DNA from: Nitrospirota bacterium
GTDB taxonomy: Bacteria; Nitrospirota; Nitrospiria; Nitrospirales; NS-4
Direction: 5' to 3'
DNA: 53,464 bases
NCBI GenBank assembly: GCA_005877615.1
Contig: VBOD01000107.1
Span: forward strand, 1-53,464
This document shows, one piece after another, positions 1 to 9,737 of this stretch; the stretch's first letter is position 1; every line of letters begins with the position of its first letter. Below the pieces are notes generated by a model, which had not been told where the DNA came from, searched no databases, and worked only from the letters and a program-made list of their open reading frames with translations. The position numbers and the translations under genes were made by a program.

Positions 1-1
1 C

Positions 2-391
2 ATCCCGGAGATCGAACAGGAGCTCGGCGTGACCGTCTCGTTCACCCCGCATCTGGTGCCCATGACGCGGGGAATCCTCAGCACCGCGTACGTGCGCCTG
101 CGGGAGGCCCGCACCACGGAACAGCTGACGGCACTGTATCGAGACTTCTACAAGAACGAGCCGTTCGTGCGGGTGTTGGACCCGGGACAATCGCCGAATC
201 CGCTGCATACCCGCGGCGCCAACTTCTGCGAGGTCTCGGCCTTCGTCGACCCGCGGACCGGCACGGCCACGCTGATGGCCGCTCTCGACAATCTGGTCAA
301 GGGCGCAGCCGGCCAGGCCATCCAAGCGTTCAACCTCATGCAGGGATGGGACGAAACGCTGGGACTTCAGGACTCCGGCCTCTATCCATAA
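2..391 (+). CDS. argC: N-acetyl-gamma-glutamyl-phosphate reductase, C-terminal part (truncated by window start)
   Basis: Frame open from base 2 (IPEIEQELGVTVSFTPHLVPMTRGILSTAYV...); ArgC C-terminal sequence incl. HLVPMTRGI; followed by argJ. Confidence 0.9.
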   Translation: MPEIEQELGVTVSFTPHLVPMTRGILSTAYVRLREARTTEQLTALYRDFYKNEPFVRVLDPGQSPNPLHTRGANFCEVSAFVDPRTGTATLMAALDNLVKGAAGQAIQAFNLMQGWDETLGLQDSGLYP

Positions 392-410
392 AGATCCAAG
401 AAGGATCGCG

Positions 411-1619
<1,209 letters not shown>

Positions 1620-1634
1620 GCGACAATATTTCGC

Positions 1635-1663
1635 TTGAAAAGCCCGTGGTCGCGTGCTAGTTT
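1635..1663 (+). promoter_or_regulatory. Predicted sigma70-type promoter upstream of rpsB
   Basis: TTGAAA (1635-1640), 17-nt spacer, TAGTTT (1658-1663); implies a leader of about 185 nt. Confidence 0.45.
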
Positions 1664-1854
1664 TCACAGGCTTGGTTGGAGTGGTCGCGGTGACGGTCGT
1701 TCCTGCTGGCCGTGAAGCCGGCGGTCATTATCCACAATCTCGGAACGTCCGCCCTAGCGGACGGGATATCGGCGCCCTAAGGACCTGAAAAATCCTCCCG
1801 CTCTGCTTTCCCGATCAGGGCGGGTCGCGCCGGTACAAGAAAGGGGGTGACGGG

Positions 1855-2622
1855 ATGGGCGTGATCACGATCAAGGAACTCCTGGAGGCCGGCGTGCACT
1901 TCGGCCACCAGACCAATCGATGGAACCCGAAGATGAAGCGGTACATCTTCGGGGAGCGCAACGGCATTTACATCATCGACCTGCAACAGACCCTCGCGCG
2001 GTTCGAGGCCGCCTACGATTTCGTCCGGCAGACCATCGCCCAAGGCGACTCCGCCCTCTTCGTCGGCACCAAGCGACAGACCAGCACGATCGTCGAAGAA
2101 GAAGCCAAGCGTTGCCAGATGTTCAACGTCTCGCAGCGCTGGCTGGGCGGCATGCTCACGAACTTCAACACGATCCGTAAGAGCATCGAAAAGTTGCGCA
2201 AGATCGAGGCCGCGGCGAGCGACGGTACGTTCGAGCGCCTGCCCAAGAAGGAAGTCGCGAAGCTGGAAAAGGAACGGCTGCGGCTCGAAGCGAGCCTGGG
2301 CGGCATCAAGGGCATGAACACCCTGCCCGGCTTCATCTACGTGGCCGACACGCGTGGCGAGCGCATCGCCATCCTGGAGGCGAACCGGCTGGACATCCCC
2401 GTCGTCGCCATCGTGGACACCAACTGCGACCCCGACGGGATTGATTACCCCATCCCGGGCAACGACGACGCGATCCGCTCCGTCAAGTTTATCACCTCCA
2501 AGATCGCTGACGCCGTAATCGAAGGGCTGCACCTGCGCGCCCAGCGCGCCGAGGAAGAGAAGCCCGGGGCCATGTCCCCGGCAGACTTGCGGGCCGTCCA
2601 GGCCGCCGGCGCCGGAGTCTAA
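1855..2622 (+). CDS. rpsB: 30S ribosomal protein S2
   Basis: [46 protein letters not shown]; followed by tsf. Confidence 0.97.
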   Translation: MGVITIKELLEAGVHFGHQTNRWNPKMKRYIFGERNGIYIIDLQQTLARFEAAYDFVRQTIAQGDSALFVGTKRQTSTIVEEEAKRCQMFNVSQRWLGGMLTNFNTIRKSIEKLRKIEAAASDGTFERLPKKEVAKLEKERLRLEASLGGIKGMNTLPGFIYVADTRGERIAILEANRLDIPVVAIVDTNCDPDGIDYPIPGNDDAIRSVKFITSKIADAVIEGLHLRAQRAEEEKPGAMSPADLRAVQAAGAGV

Positions 2623-2664
2623 CGCCAGACCCGCAACCCGAAGTCAGCAAGGAATCGGAGGACC

Positions 2665-3264
2665 ATGGCAGGAGACAGCGCACTCGTCAAGCAACTCCGG
2701 CAGAAGACCGGAGCCGGCATCATGGACTGCAAGCAGGCCCTGGTGGAAAACGGAGACGACATCAGCAAGGCCATCGACTGGCTGCGGCAAAAAGGCCTGG
2801 CCGTGGCCGGGAAGAAGGCCGGACGCGCCACGAACGAAGGCGTGATCGCCTCCTACATCCACCCTGGCAGCAAGGTCGGGGTGTTGATCGAGGTCAACTG
2901 CGAAACCGATTTCGTGGCCCGGAACGACGAATTTCAGGCCCTGGTCCGCGACCTGACCCTCCAGATCGCTGCGTCCAAGCCCCTGTACGTCCGGCGGGAG
3001 GACGTCCCGCAGTCCGTGATCGACAAAGAACTGGAAATCTATCGAGGCCAGGCGAAAGAGTTGGGCAAGCCCCAAGCCGCGTGGGAGAAGATCGCCACAG
3101 GCAAGCTGGAAAAATTCTATCAGGACACGTGCTTGATGGAGCAGCTCTTCATCAAGGACCCGAGTCTGAAGATCGCCGACCTGATCAAGCAGAAGATCGC
3201 CAAGATCGGCGAGAACATCACCGTCCGGCGCTTCACCCGGTTCCAACTCGGTGAGGAGGAATGA
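2665..3264 (+). CDS. tsf: Translation elongation factor Ts
   Basis: [20 protein letters not shown] motif; rpsB-tsf-pyrH-frr order. Confidence 0.97.
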   Translation: MAGDSALVKQLRQKTGAGIMDCKQALVENGDDISKAIDWLRQKGLAVAGKKAGRATNEGVIASYIHPGSKVGVLIEVNCETDFVARNDEFQALVRDLTLQIAASKPLYVRREDVPQSVIDKELEIYRGQAKELGKPQAAWEKIATGKLEKFYQDTCLMEQLFIKDPSLKIADLIKQKIAKIGENITVRRFTRFQLGEEE

Positions 3265-3992
3265 GCCAGCCGGCGTACAAGCGCATCCTCCTGAAAATCA
3301 GCGGAGAAGTGCTTGCTGGCGAGCAGTCTTTCGGGATCGACTCGCGGATGATCGACTACATCGCCTCGGAGATCGCGGAGGTAGCCGCGATGGGCGTCGA
3401 GGTCGCGGTGGTCATCGGTGGGGGGAACATTTTCCGTGGGCTCGACGCCGCCGACGGCGGCATGGAGCGGGCGTCGGCCGATTACATGGGCATGCTGGCC
3501 ACCATGCTCAACGCGCTCGCCCTGCAGAACGCGCTCGAGAAACGGGATGTGGTCACCCGCGTCCAGTCCGCCATCGAAATGCGCCAACTGGCCGAAGGCT
3601 ACATCCGCCGGCGCGCGATCCGACACCTGGAAAAGAAGCGCGTGGTCATTTTCGCGGCGGGCACTGGCAACCCGTATTTCTCCACTGACACGGCCGCCGC
3701 GCTTCGCGCGATGGAGATCGGCGCCGAGATCATCCTCAAGGGTACCAAGGTCTCCGGCATCTACGACGACGATCCCATGAAGAATCCCCGCGCGACCAAA
3801 TACACAAAGCTGTCCTTCCTCACCGTCATCGACAAGCGCCTCAAAGTCATGGACTCGACCGCCATCTCCCTGTGCATGGACCACAACCTCCCCATCATCG
3901 TGTTCAACGTCAAGGAGAAGGGCAACATCAAGCGCATTGTCCAGGGAGAGCAACTCGGCACATTGGTCACAGACGAAGCCGCCCCAGCGTAG
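3261..3992 (+). CDS. pyrH: UMP kinase
   Basis: [14 protein letters not shown] ... [11 protein letters not shown]; overlaps tsf stop by 4 nt. Confidence 0.96.
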   Translation: MSQPAYKRILLKISGEVLAGEQSFGIDSRMIDYIASEIAEVAAMGVEVAVVIGGGNIFRGLDAADGGMERASADYMGMLATMLNALALQNALEKRDVVTRVQSAIEMRQLAEGYIRRRAIRHLEKKRVVIFAAGTGNPYFSTDTAAALRAMEIGAEIILKGTKVSGIYDDDPMKNPRATKYTKLSFLTVIDKRLKVMDSTAISLCMDHNLPIIVFNVKEKGNIKRIVQGEQLGTLVTDEAAPA

Positions 3993-4008
3993 CGCCCCGA
4001 GGGACACC

Positions 4009-4566
4009 ATGGAATTCCCGCAGAAGAAAAAAGCCACGGAGAAAATGGAGGGCCAGATCGACCACCTGCGGCACGAGATGGCCGCGATCCGCACGGGCCG
4101 TGCCTCGATCGGCCTCCTGGATCACGTCCGGGTGGACTACTACGGCACGCCCACGCCCCTCAAGCAGGTCGCCTCGCTGGCCGCGCCCGAGAACCGACTC
4201 CTCACCGTCCAGCCATTCGACCCCAAGATGATCAAGGACATCGAGAAGGCGATTCTGGCCTCTGACCTCGGCCTGACCCCGACGAACGACGGCAAGCTCA
4301 TCCGCCTCCCGATCCCGCCGCTCACCGAGGAGCGCCGCAAGGAGCTGGTGAAGCTCGCGAAGAAGATCGCGGAGGAAATCCGGGTCCACATCCGCAACAT
4401 CCGGCGGGACGTGCTCGAGGAGATCAAGAAGGCCCAGAAGGCCTCCCAGATGACCGAGGACGAGGTCAAGAAGGCCCACGACGAGCTCCAGAAACTGACA
4501 GATGCGTACATCACCAAAGTGGACGAGACCCTCAAGAAGAAGGAGGCGGAGATCACCGAAATTTGA
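4009..4566 (+). CDS. frr: Ribosome recycling factor
   Basis: RRF family; ATG at 4009 chosen (MEFPQKKKATEKMEGQIDHLRHEMAAIRTGRAS); the ORF-track start at 3937 is an upstream extension. Confidence 0.95.
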   Translation: MEFPQKKKATEKMEGQIDHLRHEMAAIRTGRASIGLLDHVRVDYYGTPTPLKQVASLAAPENRLLTVQPFDPKMIKDIEKAILASDLGLTPTNDGKLIRLPIPPLTEERRKELVKLAKKIAEEIRVHIRNIRRDVLEEIKKAQKASQMTEDEVKKAHDELQKLTDAYITKVDETLKKKEAEITEI

Positions 4567-5666
4567 ATTCCACCGTCGTCGAGATTTCCCTGCCCGCCCT
4601 CCGCCATAACCTCCGTCAAGTCGCGCGTCGCGTCGGGACGGTATCCATCATCGCCGTCGTCAAGGCCAACGCGTACGGCCACGGGGTCGTGCCCGTCACG
4701 CGCACGCTCCTGACAGCCGGGGCGCACCAACTGGGCGTCGCCACGGTGGCGGAAGGCCAGGAGCTCCGGCACGCCGGCATCACCGCTCCGATCCTGGTGA
4801 TGGGCGGCATCTTCCCGGACGACGTGCCGCTTCTCCAGGAGCTCAATCTGACGCCGGTGCTGCCCTCGCGGGACGCCATCCTGATGGCTGCCCGCCTCGT
4901 GAAATCCCGTTCCGCGCCCCTGCCCGTCCACCTCAAAGTGGACACCGGGATGAGCCGCCTGGGACTCGCGCAGGAAGAATTCCTGGGCATCCTCCGCTCC
5001 AGCTGGCCTCCAACCCTGCGCCTCGATGGCCTGATGAGCCATCTCGCCTCGGCTGACTCGCACGACGGTGCGTCGGCCGAAAACCAACTGGCCCGCTTCC
5101 GCGAGCTGCTCGACGCGGCGAAGTCAGCTGGCCTGGCGGTGCCGGCTGCGCACATCGCCAACAGCGCCGCCATCCTGCGCTTCCCGGCGAGCTACTTCGA
5201 CCTCGTGCGTCCCGGCCTCATGCTGTACGGGTACGTCAACGGGCCGTCGGCCGCAGCCGATCTCCGTCCCGCGCTCTCGTGGAAGACCCACATCGTGCAG
5301 GTCAAACACGTCGGCGCGGGCCAGCCGGTCAGCTACGGCGGGACGTTCGTCACATCGCGTCCCTCGACCCTGGCCATCCTGCCGGTCGGCTACGCCGATG
5401 GGTACAGCCGCGCCCTGTCCAACAGGGGGCACGTGCTGGTCGGCGGCAGGGCGGTTCCGATCGTCGGGCGGGTCTGCATGGACCTCACGGTGGTAGACGT
5501 GACGGCCCTCCCGGAGGCCCGTCCCGGCGACGAGGCAATGCTGTTGGGCAGGCAGGGCGCCGCTGCGATCACAGCGGATGACCTGGCCGCGTGGCAGGAC
5601 ACCATCAGCTACGAAGTCCTCTGCCAGATCAGCCCCCGCCTCCCGCGCGTCTATCTGGAAGACTGA
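4563..5666 (+). CDS. alr: Alanine racemase
   Basis: VVKANAYGHG PLP-lysine motif; TTG start overlapping the frr stop. Confidence 0.95.
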   Translation: MNSTVVEISLPALRHNLRQVARRVGTVSIIAVVKANAYGHGVVPVTRTLLTAGAHQLGVATVAEGQELRHAGITAPILVMGGIFPDDVPLLQELNLTPVLPSRDAILMAARLVKSRSAPLPVHLKVDTGMSRLGLAQEEFLGILRSSWPPTLRLDGLMSHLASADSHDGASAENQLARFRELLDAAKSAGLAVPAAHIANSAAILRFPASYFDLVRPGLMLYGYVNGPSAAADLRPALSWKTHIVQVKHVGAGQPVSYGGTFVTSRPSTLAILPVGYADGYSRALSNRGHVLVGGRAVPIVGRVCMDLTVVDVTALPEARPGDEAMLLGRQGAAAITADDLAAWQDTISYEVLCQISPRLPRVYLED

Positions 5667-5681
5667 TCCCCGCGCCCCATC

Positions 5682-5710
5682 TTGCCACGTCCGGATAAAA
5701 CCGGTATGGT
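5682..5710 (+). promoter_or_regulatory. Predicted promoter upstream of mlaE
   Basis: TTGCCA (5682-5687), 17-nt spacer, TATGGT (5705-5710). Confidence 0.4.
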
Positions 5711-5747
5711 ATAGTCACGTCCGTCATTTCCCTGAAAGGGGCCGCGA

Positions 5748-6527
5748 ATGACCTCGTCAGTGCTCCGTCTCGACGACACGCTCAAAGGCTACGTCTTAAC
5801 AGTCCAAGAATTTGCGCAGCTCTGCGCGGCCGCGTTCGCTGGCGCCTTCCGGCGTCCCTGGTACCTCCGGGATACGCTCTACCACATGGACCAGATCGGA
5901 GTGGGCTCTCTTTTCATCGTCCTCCTGACTGGGATTTTCACCGGCATGGTCCTGGCGTTGCAGGGGGCTATCCAGCTCGAGCCGTACGGCGCGGTCCAGT
6001 ACATCTCCCGTCTGATCAGCACGTCCGTCGTACGGGAACTCGGCCCGGTGCTCGCCGCCCTCATGATCGCCGGACGGGTCGGTTCCGGCATCGCCTCCGA
6101 GCTGGCGTCCATGCAAGTCACCGAGCAGATCGACGCGCTCAGGGCCGAAGGGACGGACCCCATCAAGAAACTGGTCACCCCGCGACTGGTGGCCTCGGTG
6201 ATCATGGTCCCTGTGCTGACCGTCATCACCAACGGGATCGCATTGCTCGGTGGGTTCGTGATCGCCCACTTCTACTTGAGCATCGACCCCTACTTTTATT
6301 GGACGTGGGCGTTTGAGGCCTTGCGCCTCCACGACCTGATTTACGGTCTCATCAAACCGACCGTCTTCGGCTTCATCATCTGTATGGTCGGCTGCTACGC
6401 CGGCCTCAACACGGCCGGCGGGACTGTGGGAGTCGGTCAGTCGACGACCCAAGCGATGGTCACTTCCTCCATCCTCATTCTCATGACCGACTTTTTCATG
6501 ACCAAGGTGTTCGTCTTTCTCGGTTGA
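5748..6527 (+). CDS. mlaE: MlaE-family lipid ABC transporter permease
   Basis: MlaE permease sequence (GTDPIKKLVTPRLVASVIMVPVLT); adjacent mlaF/mlaD. Confidence 0.9.
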   Translation: MTSSVLRLDDTLKGYVLTVQEFAQLCAAAFAGAFRRPWYLRDTLYHMDQIGVGSLFIVLLTGIFTGMVLALQGAIQLEPYGAVQYISRLISTSVVRELGPVLAALMIAGRVGSGIASELASMQVTEQIDALRAEGTDPIKKLVTPRLVASVIMVPVLTVITNGIALLGGFVIAHFYLSIDPYFYWTWAFEALRLHDLIYGLIKPTVFGFIICMVGCYAGLNTAGGTVGVGQSTTQAMVTSSILILMTDFFMTKVFVFLG

Positions 6528-6534
6528 GGCGCGC

Positions 6535-7344
6535 GTGATCCGGTTCACCAACGTGTGCATGATGTTTCACGGCCGGCCGGTCCTCAAGGATTTCACCATG
6601 GAGGTTCCTTCCGGACACACGGTGGTGATCCTGGGGGGCAGCGGCGGCGGCAAGACGACCGTGCTGCGCCTGATCCTGGGCCTGCTCCGCCCGGACTCCG
6701 GCTCCATCCGCGTCGACGGGCGGGAAATCGTCGGGCTTCCCGAACGAAACATGGTTGCGATCCGTGCCCACATGGCGATGGTCTTCCAAGGATCCGCGCT
6801 GTTCGACTCACTCACCGTCCGCGAGAACGTGGGCTATCGTCTCTACGAGGAGCAGTCCCTTCCGGACGATGCCATCGAACGGAAGATCGTCGAATCATTG
6901 TGTTTCGTCGGGCTGGAAGACACGCTCGAGAAGATGCCGGCCGAACTCAGCGGCGGCATGCGCAAGCGGGTCGCGATCGCGCGTGCCCTGGCCTGCAGTC
7001 CGGAGGTGATCCTCTATGATGAACCGACGGCAGGACTGGATCCGATCAACACCCACCTGATCAACGAGTTGATCTGCCGGCTTCAGAAAGAGGAGTGCCT
7101 CACGCAGGTGGTGGTCACGCACGACCTCGACACGGCCTATCGCGTTGCGGACCGGCTGATCATGATCCACCGGGGAGAAAAACTCTTCGACGGCACCTTG
7201 GACATGCTGAAAACCGCGGACGACCCGCGCATCCGGACCTTCCTCCGCCCGCATGAGATCCTGGCGACGCCGGGATGCTTCCCAGATAAGGACGGAGGGA
7301 TTCGTGTGGTCGCACCGACCATGGACGAGGAGACACCGGCATGA
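6535..7344 (+). CDS. mlaF: ABC transporter ATP-binding protein (MlaF-like)
   Basis: Walker A GGSGGGKTT, signature LSGGMRKR, Walker B VILYDEPTAGLDP; GTG start. Confidence 0.92.
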   Translation: MIRFTNVCMMFHGRPVLKDFTMEVPSGHTVVILGGSGGGKTTVLRLILGLLRPDSGSIRVDGREIVGLPERNMVAIRAHMAMVFQGSALFDSLTVRENVGYRLYEEQSLPDDAIERKIVESLCFVGLEDTLEKMPAELSGGMRKRVAIARALACSPEVILYDEPTAGLDPINTHLINELICRLQKEECLTQVVVTHDLDTAYRVADRLIMIHRGEKLFDGTLDMLKTADDPRIRTFLRPHEILATPGCFPDKDGGIRVVAPTMDEETPA

Positions 7345-8321
7345 GGCCCCGCGCACAGGTGCGTTGGTTGCAGCTCAAGGTCGGCCTGGTCATCATCGCC
7401 GCCGTCGCCGGGATACTGGTCGCCATCATGAACCTCAATGAGGGCATGGGGCTCTTCCGTCAGCAAGCGACCTTCCGCGCCCTGGTGGATGACAGTCATG
7501 GCATCAAGGTCGGGGCGCCCGTCCGTCTCAACGGGGTGGACACGGGCAATATCATCCGCATCGCCATCGACAGCAGCAGCGGCAAAGTGTCGCTCACCTT
7601 CACCATCAACCAGGACATCGTCCCGCTCCTGCGCCGCGATGCCGCCGTGCTGATCCGACCGATGGGGCTGCTCGGGGACAAATATCTGGAACTCCTCCCC
7701 GGCACCCCCAAGGAGCCGCCTCTCCAGAATGGTTCGGTCCTCACCGGGCAAGCCGAGAGCGACATTACCGGCCTGGCCGACAGTGCGACGGCCACGCTGG
7801 AGAACGTGAATCGCAGCCTCAAGGACCTCCAGACGATTCTCACTGGCTTGAAGGAAGGCAAAGGCACCGCGGGCAAGCTCGTGACCGACCCGGCCCTCTT
7901 CGACCACACGACGACGCTCCTCCGCAAGGCGGAGGCAATCTCCGACAAGGCTTCCCAACTGCTCGCCAGGATCGAAAAGGGAGAAGGCACTCTGGGCCAG
8001 TTGGTCATGGACCGGGCGTTCTATGACCGGGCCGCGGCGGCCGTGGATGAACTGCAGAAGGTGGCCGCTTTGCTCAACCAGCCCAACGGCAGCCTGGGAC
8101 GGCTGGCACGCGACCCGTCGTTGTATCAGCGATTGGAGGGCATCACCACGAAAAGCGAGGCCTTGGTCGGGAAGATCGAGCGTGGCGACGGCACCCTCGG
8201 CAAGCTGGTCACCCAGGACCAGCTTTATCAACGGGCCGACAAGGTGTTGACCGAGATGGAGACTCTGCTGGCAGACGTCAAGAAGAATCCGACCAAGTAC
8301 TTCAAGTTCTCCGTGTTCTAG
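7341..8321 (+). CDS. mlaD: MCE/MlaD-family protein with C-terminal GTLGKLV-type repeats
   Basis: N-terminal TM, MCE domain (HGIKVGAPVRLNGVDTG), four G-x-G-(S/T)-x-G-x-L repeats. Confidence 0.88.
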   Translation: MRPRAQVRWLQLKVGLVIIAAVAGILVAIMNLNEGMGLFRQQATFRALVDDSHGIKVGAPVRLNGVDTGNIIRIAIDSSSGKVSLTFTINQDIVPLLRRDAAVLIRPMGLLGDKYLELLPGTPKEPPLQNGSVLTGQAESDITGLADSATATLENVNRSLKDLQTILTGLKEGKGTAGKLVTDPALFDHTTTLLRKAEAISDKASQLLARIEKGEGTLGQLVMDRAFYDRAAAAVDELQKVAALLNQPNGSLGRLARDPSLYQRLEGITTKSEALVGKIERGDGTLGKLVTQDQLYQRADKVLTEMETLLADVKKNPTKYFKFSVF

Positions 8322-8332
8322 CCAGCAGTCAT

Positions 8333-8641
8333 TTAGGTCTTCAGTTTCCGTCCCAGACGCTTCTCCACGCTTGCGACCTTGGCGTGCAGGCGCCCCTGGG
8401 CCCCCTTGCGGTAGTCCACCTTGATCGAACACGAGATGCGGTTGCAGTCTTTCTTCATCCGCTCGAAGCACTGCTTCACGACCCCCAACACGTCGTCCCA
8501 GTCGCCTTCCAGGACCGTCCCCATCGGGTTGAGCCGGTAGTCCACTCCGCTCTTGTCCACGATCTCCAGCGACCGGGCCACGTACTTGCCGACGCTCTCC
8601 CCTTTCCCCAACGGCGACATGCTGAACTCCAGAAGCACCAT
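8333..8641 (-). CDS. MTH1187/UPF0045-family thiamine-binding protein
   Basis: MVLLEFSMSPLGKGESVGKYVARSLEIVDKSGVDYRLNPMGTVLEGD; SD AAAGGAA. Confidence 0.85.
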   Translation of the reverse strand: MVLLEFSMSPLGKGESVGKYVARSLEIVDKSGVDYRLNPMGTVLEGDWDDVLGVVKQCFERMKKDCNRISCSIKVDYRKGAQGRLHAKVASVEKRLGRKLKT

Positions 8642-8662
8642 CGCTCACGTTCCTTTCTTTGA

Positions 8663-8713
8663 GGGGACTGGCTACTTTTCTTCTTTGCGTCCCAAGAAAA
8701 GTTGCCTGTCCCC
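8663..8713. repeat. Imperfect REP-like palindrome
   Basis: GGGGACTGGCTACTTTTC (8663-8680) vs GAAAAGTTGCCTGTCCCC (8696-8713), 2 mismatches in 18. Confidence 0.8.
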
Positions 8714-8835
8714 GTTTTCTGTCTCTCAGATACACCACTTCGCCCCAGAAAACCAGGCCCATCCGAACCCTCGCCCCTTCACCCCTACCGAAATTTTCCT
8801 CCCGGTTTTACCTTTTGCTGACCTCCCGAGTCTTA

Positions 8836-8864
8836 TTGACAAGACAGTCGGAGCGGCTTACTGT
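8836..8864 (+). promoter_or_regulatory. Canonical sigma70-type promoter of the coiled-coil gene
   Basis: TTGACA (8836-8841), 17-nt spacer, TACTGT (8859-8864). Confidence 0.6.
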
Positions 8865-8886
8865 TCAACGTCACGGCGGAGGCGGC

Positions 8887-9300
8887 ATGGATCAGGAACT
8901 TGTTCAGTACCTCGAAGAGCGATTTGACCGCCAGGAGCAACGACTCAACGCTCGATTCGATCGGATTGAACAACGACTAGACGGGCACGACCAGCGGTTC
9001 GAGCAGATCGACCGGCGATTCGAGGGGATTGACCGCCGCTTTGATGAAGTAAATGACCGGATCGAAGAGGTCAAGCGCCACAGCGGCGTCCTGATCGAAG
9101 ACCTTCGTTACCAGGTCCGGCTTGTGGCCGAGGGGTTCGCGACCTTCGTGGAAGGGCGATATGCTCAGGACCAGACTCGTATTGACGAACGCTTCAACGA
9201 AACCCAGGCGTTGCTCCGCACATCGTTCGAGCACCTCACTCGGCAAGACGACCAGCTCCGCCAGCGCGTGGAGAACCTCGAACAGAGGGATCAGAGTTAG
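8887..9300 (+). CDS. Hypothetical heptad-repeat coiled-coil protein
   Basis: RFDRIEQRLDGHDQRFEQIDRRFEGIDRRFDEVNDRIEEV heptads; ATG at 8887 lies downstream of the promoter, so the ORF-track start at 8659 is too early. Confidence 0.75.
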   Translation: MDQELVQYLEERFDRQEQRLNARFDRIEQRLDGHDQRFEQIDRRFEGIDRRFDEVNDRIEEVKRHSGVLIEDLRYQVRLVAEGFATFVEGRYAQDQTRIDERFNETQALLRTSFEHLTRQDDQLRQRVENLEQRDQS

Positions 9301-9350
9301 GTCCCTCTTCGCCCAGCAGCCTCCGCAAATCTTGCAGAAGTCACATCAGC

Positions 9351-9448
9351 TCCTCTCCCCTGACAGGAGAGCCCTCCCGTTATCCCTCCCCCCTTGCGGG
9401 GGTCACACCATCCCCTCTCCCCTGGCGGGAGAGGGTCAGGGTGAGGGG
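9351..9448. repeat. Intergenic palindromic repeat cluster (CTCTCCCCTGGCGGGAGAGGG type)
   Basis: CTCTCCC-CTGGC-GGGAGAG hairpin followed by TCAGGGTGAGGGGG; a degenerate copy at 9351-9370; related composition at 18877-18925. Confidence 0.6.
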
Positions 9449-9456
9449 GCATTTTC

Positions 9457-9501
9457 ATTGCGAGCGTAGCACCGCGTCATCGCGAGCGCAGCGAAGCAAT
9501 C
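9457..9501. repeat. Intergenic repeat, ATTGCGAGCG...CGCAGCGAAGCAATCT type
   Basis: attgcgagcgtagcaccgcgtcatcgcgagcgcagcgaagcaatct; ATTGC/GCAAT arms; resembles widespread GCGAGCGAAGCGAAGCAATCT repeats. Confidence 0.55.
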
Positions 9502-9737
9502 TAACAGCAGGGATTCGGATCTGAAGACAGAGGCGGGAAGAAGCGAAGGGGGAAATGGCGGCTGACTCTGAAATTAAAGAAGAAAGGCTAGAGGTTTTCA
9601 GCGATGATGAAATCGCGAAGGGTTATACACTTGATACCTAGTGCATCGCAGACGTCTGGAATATGACCCCTACCCATTCGGAAATGGAGCCAGTCCCCTG
9701 CTTCTGCTACACTTCCTTGCCATAACCGGAGACATCC

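Noticed and set aside
7137-8762. 541-aa minus-strand ORF opposite mlaF/mlaD and running into the REP element
   Set aside because: Mostly antisense to mlaD; includes the real minus-strand gene region only in another frame
8659-8886. N-terminal extension of the coiled-coil ORF from 8659
   Set aside because: Translates the REP element and lies upstream of the consensus promoter; ATG 8887 fits better
9351-9501. CRISPR-like or IS-derived array
   Set aside because: Repeats are heterogeneous palindromic intergenic elements with no regular spacing or spacers
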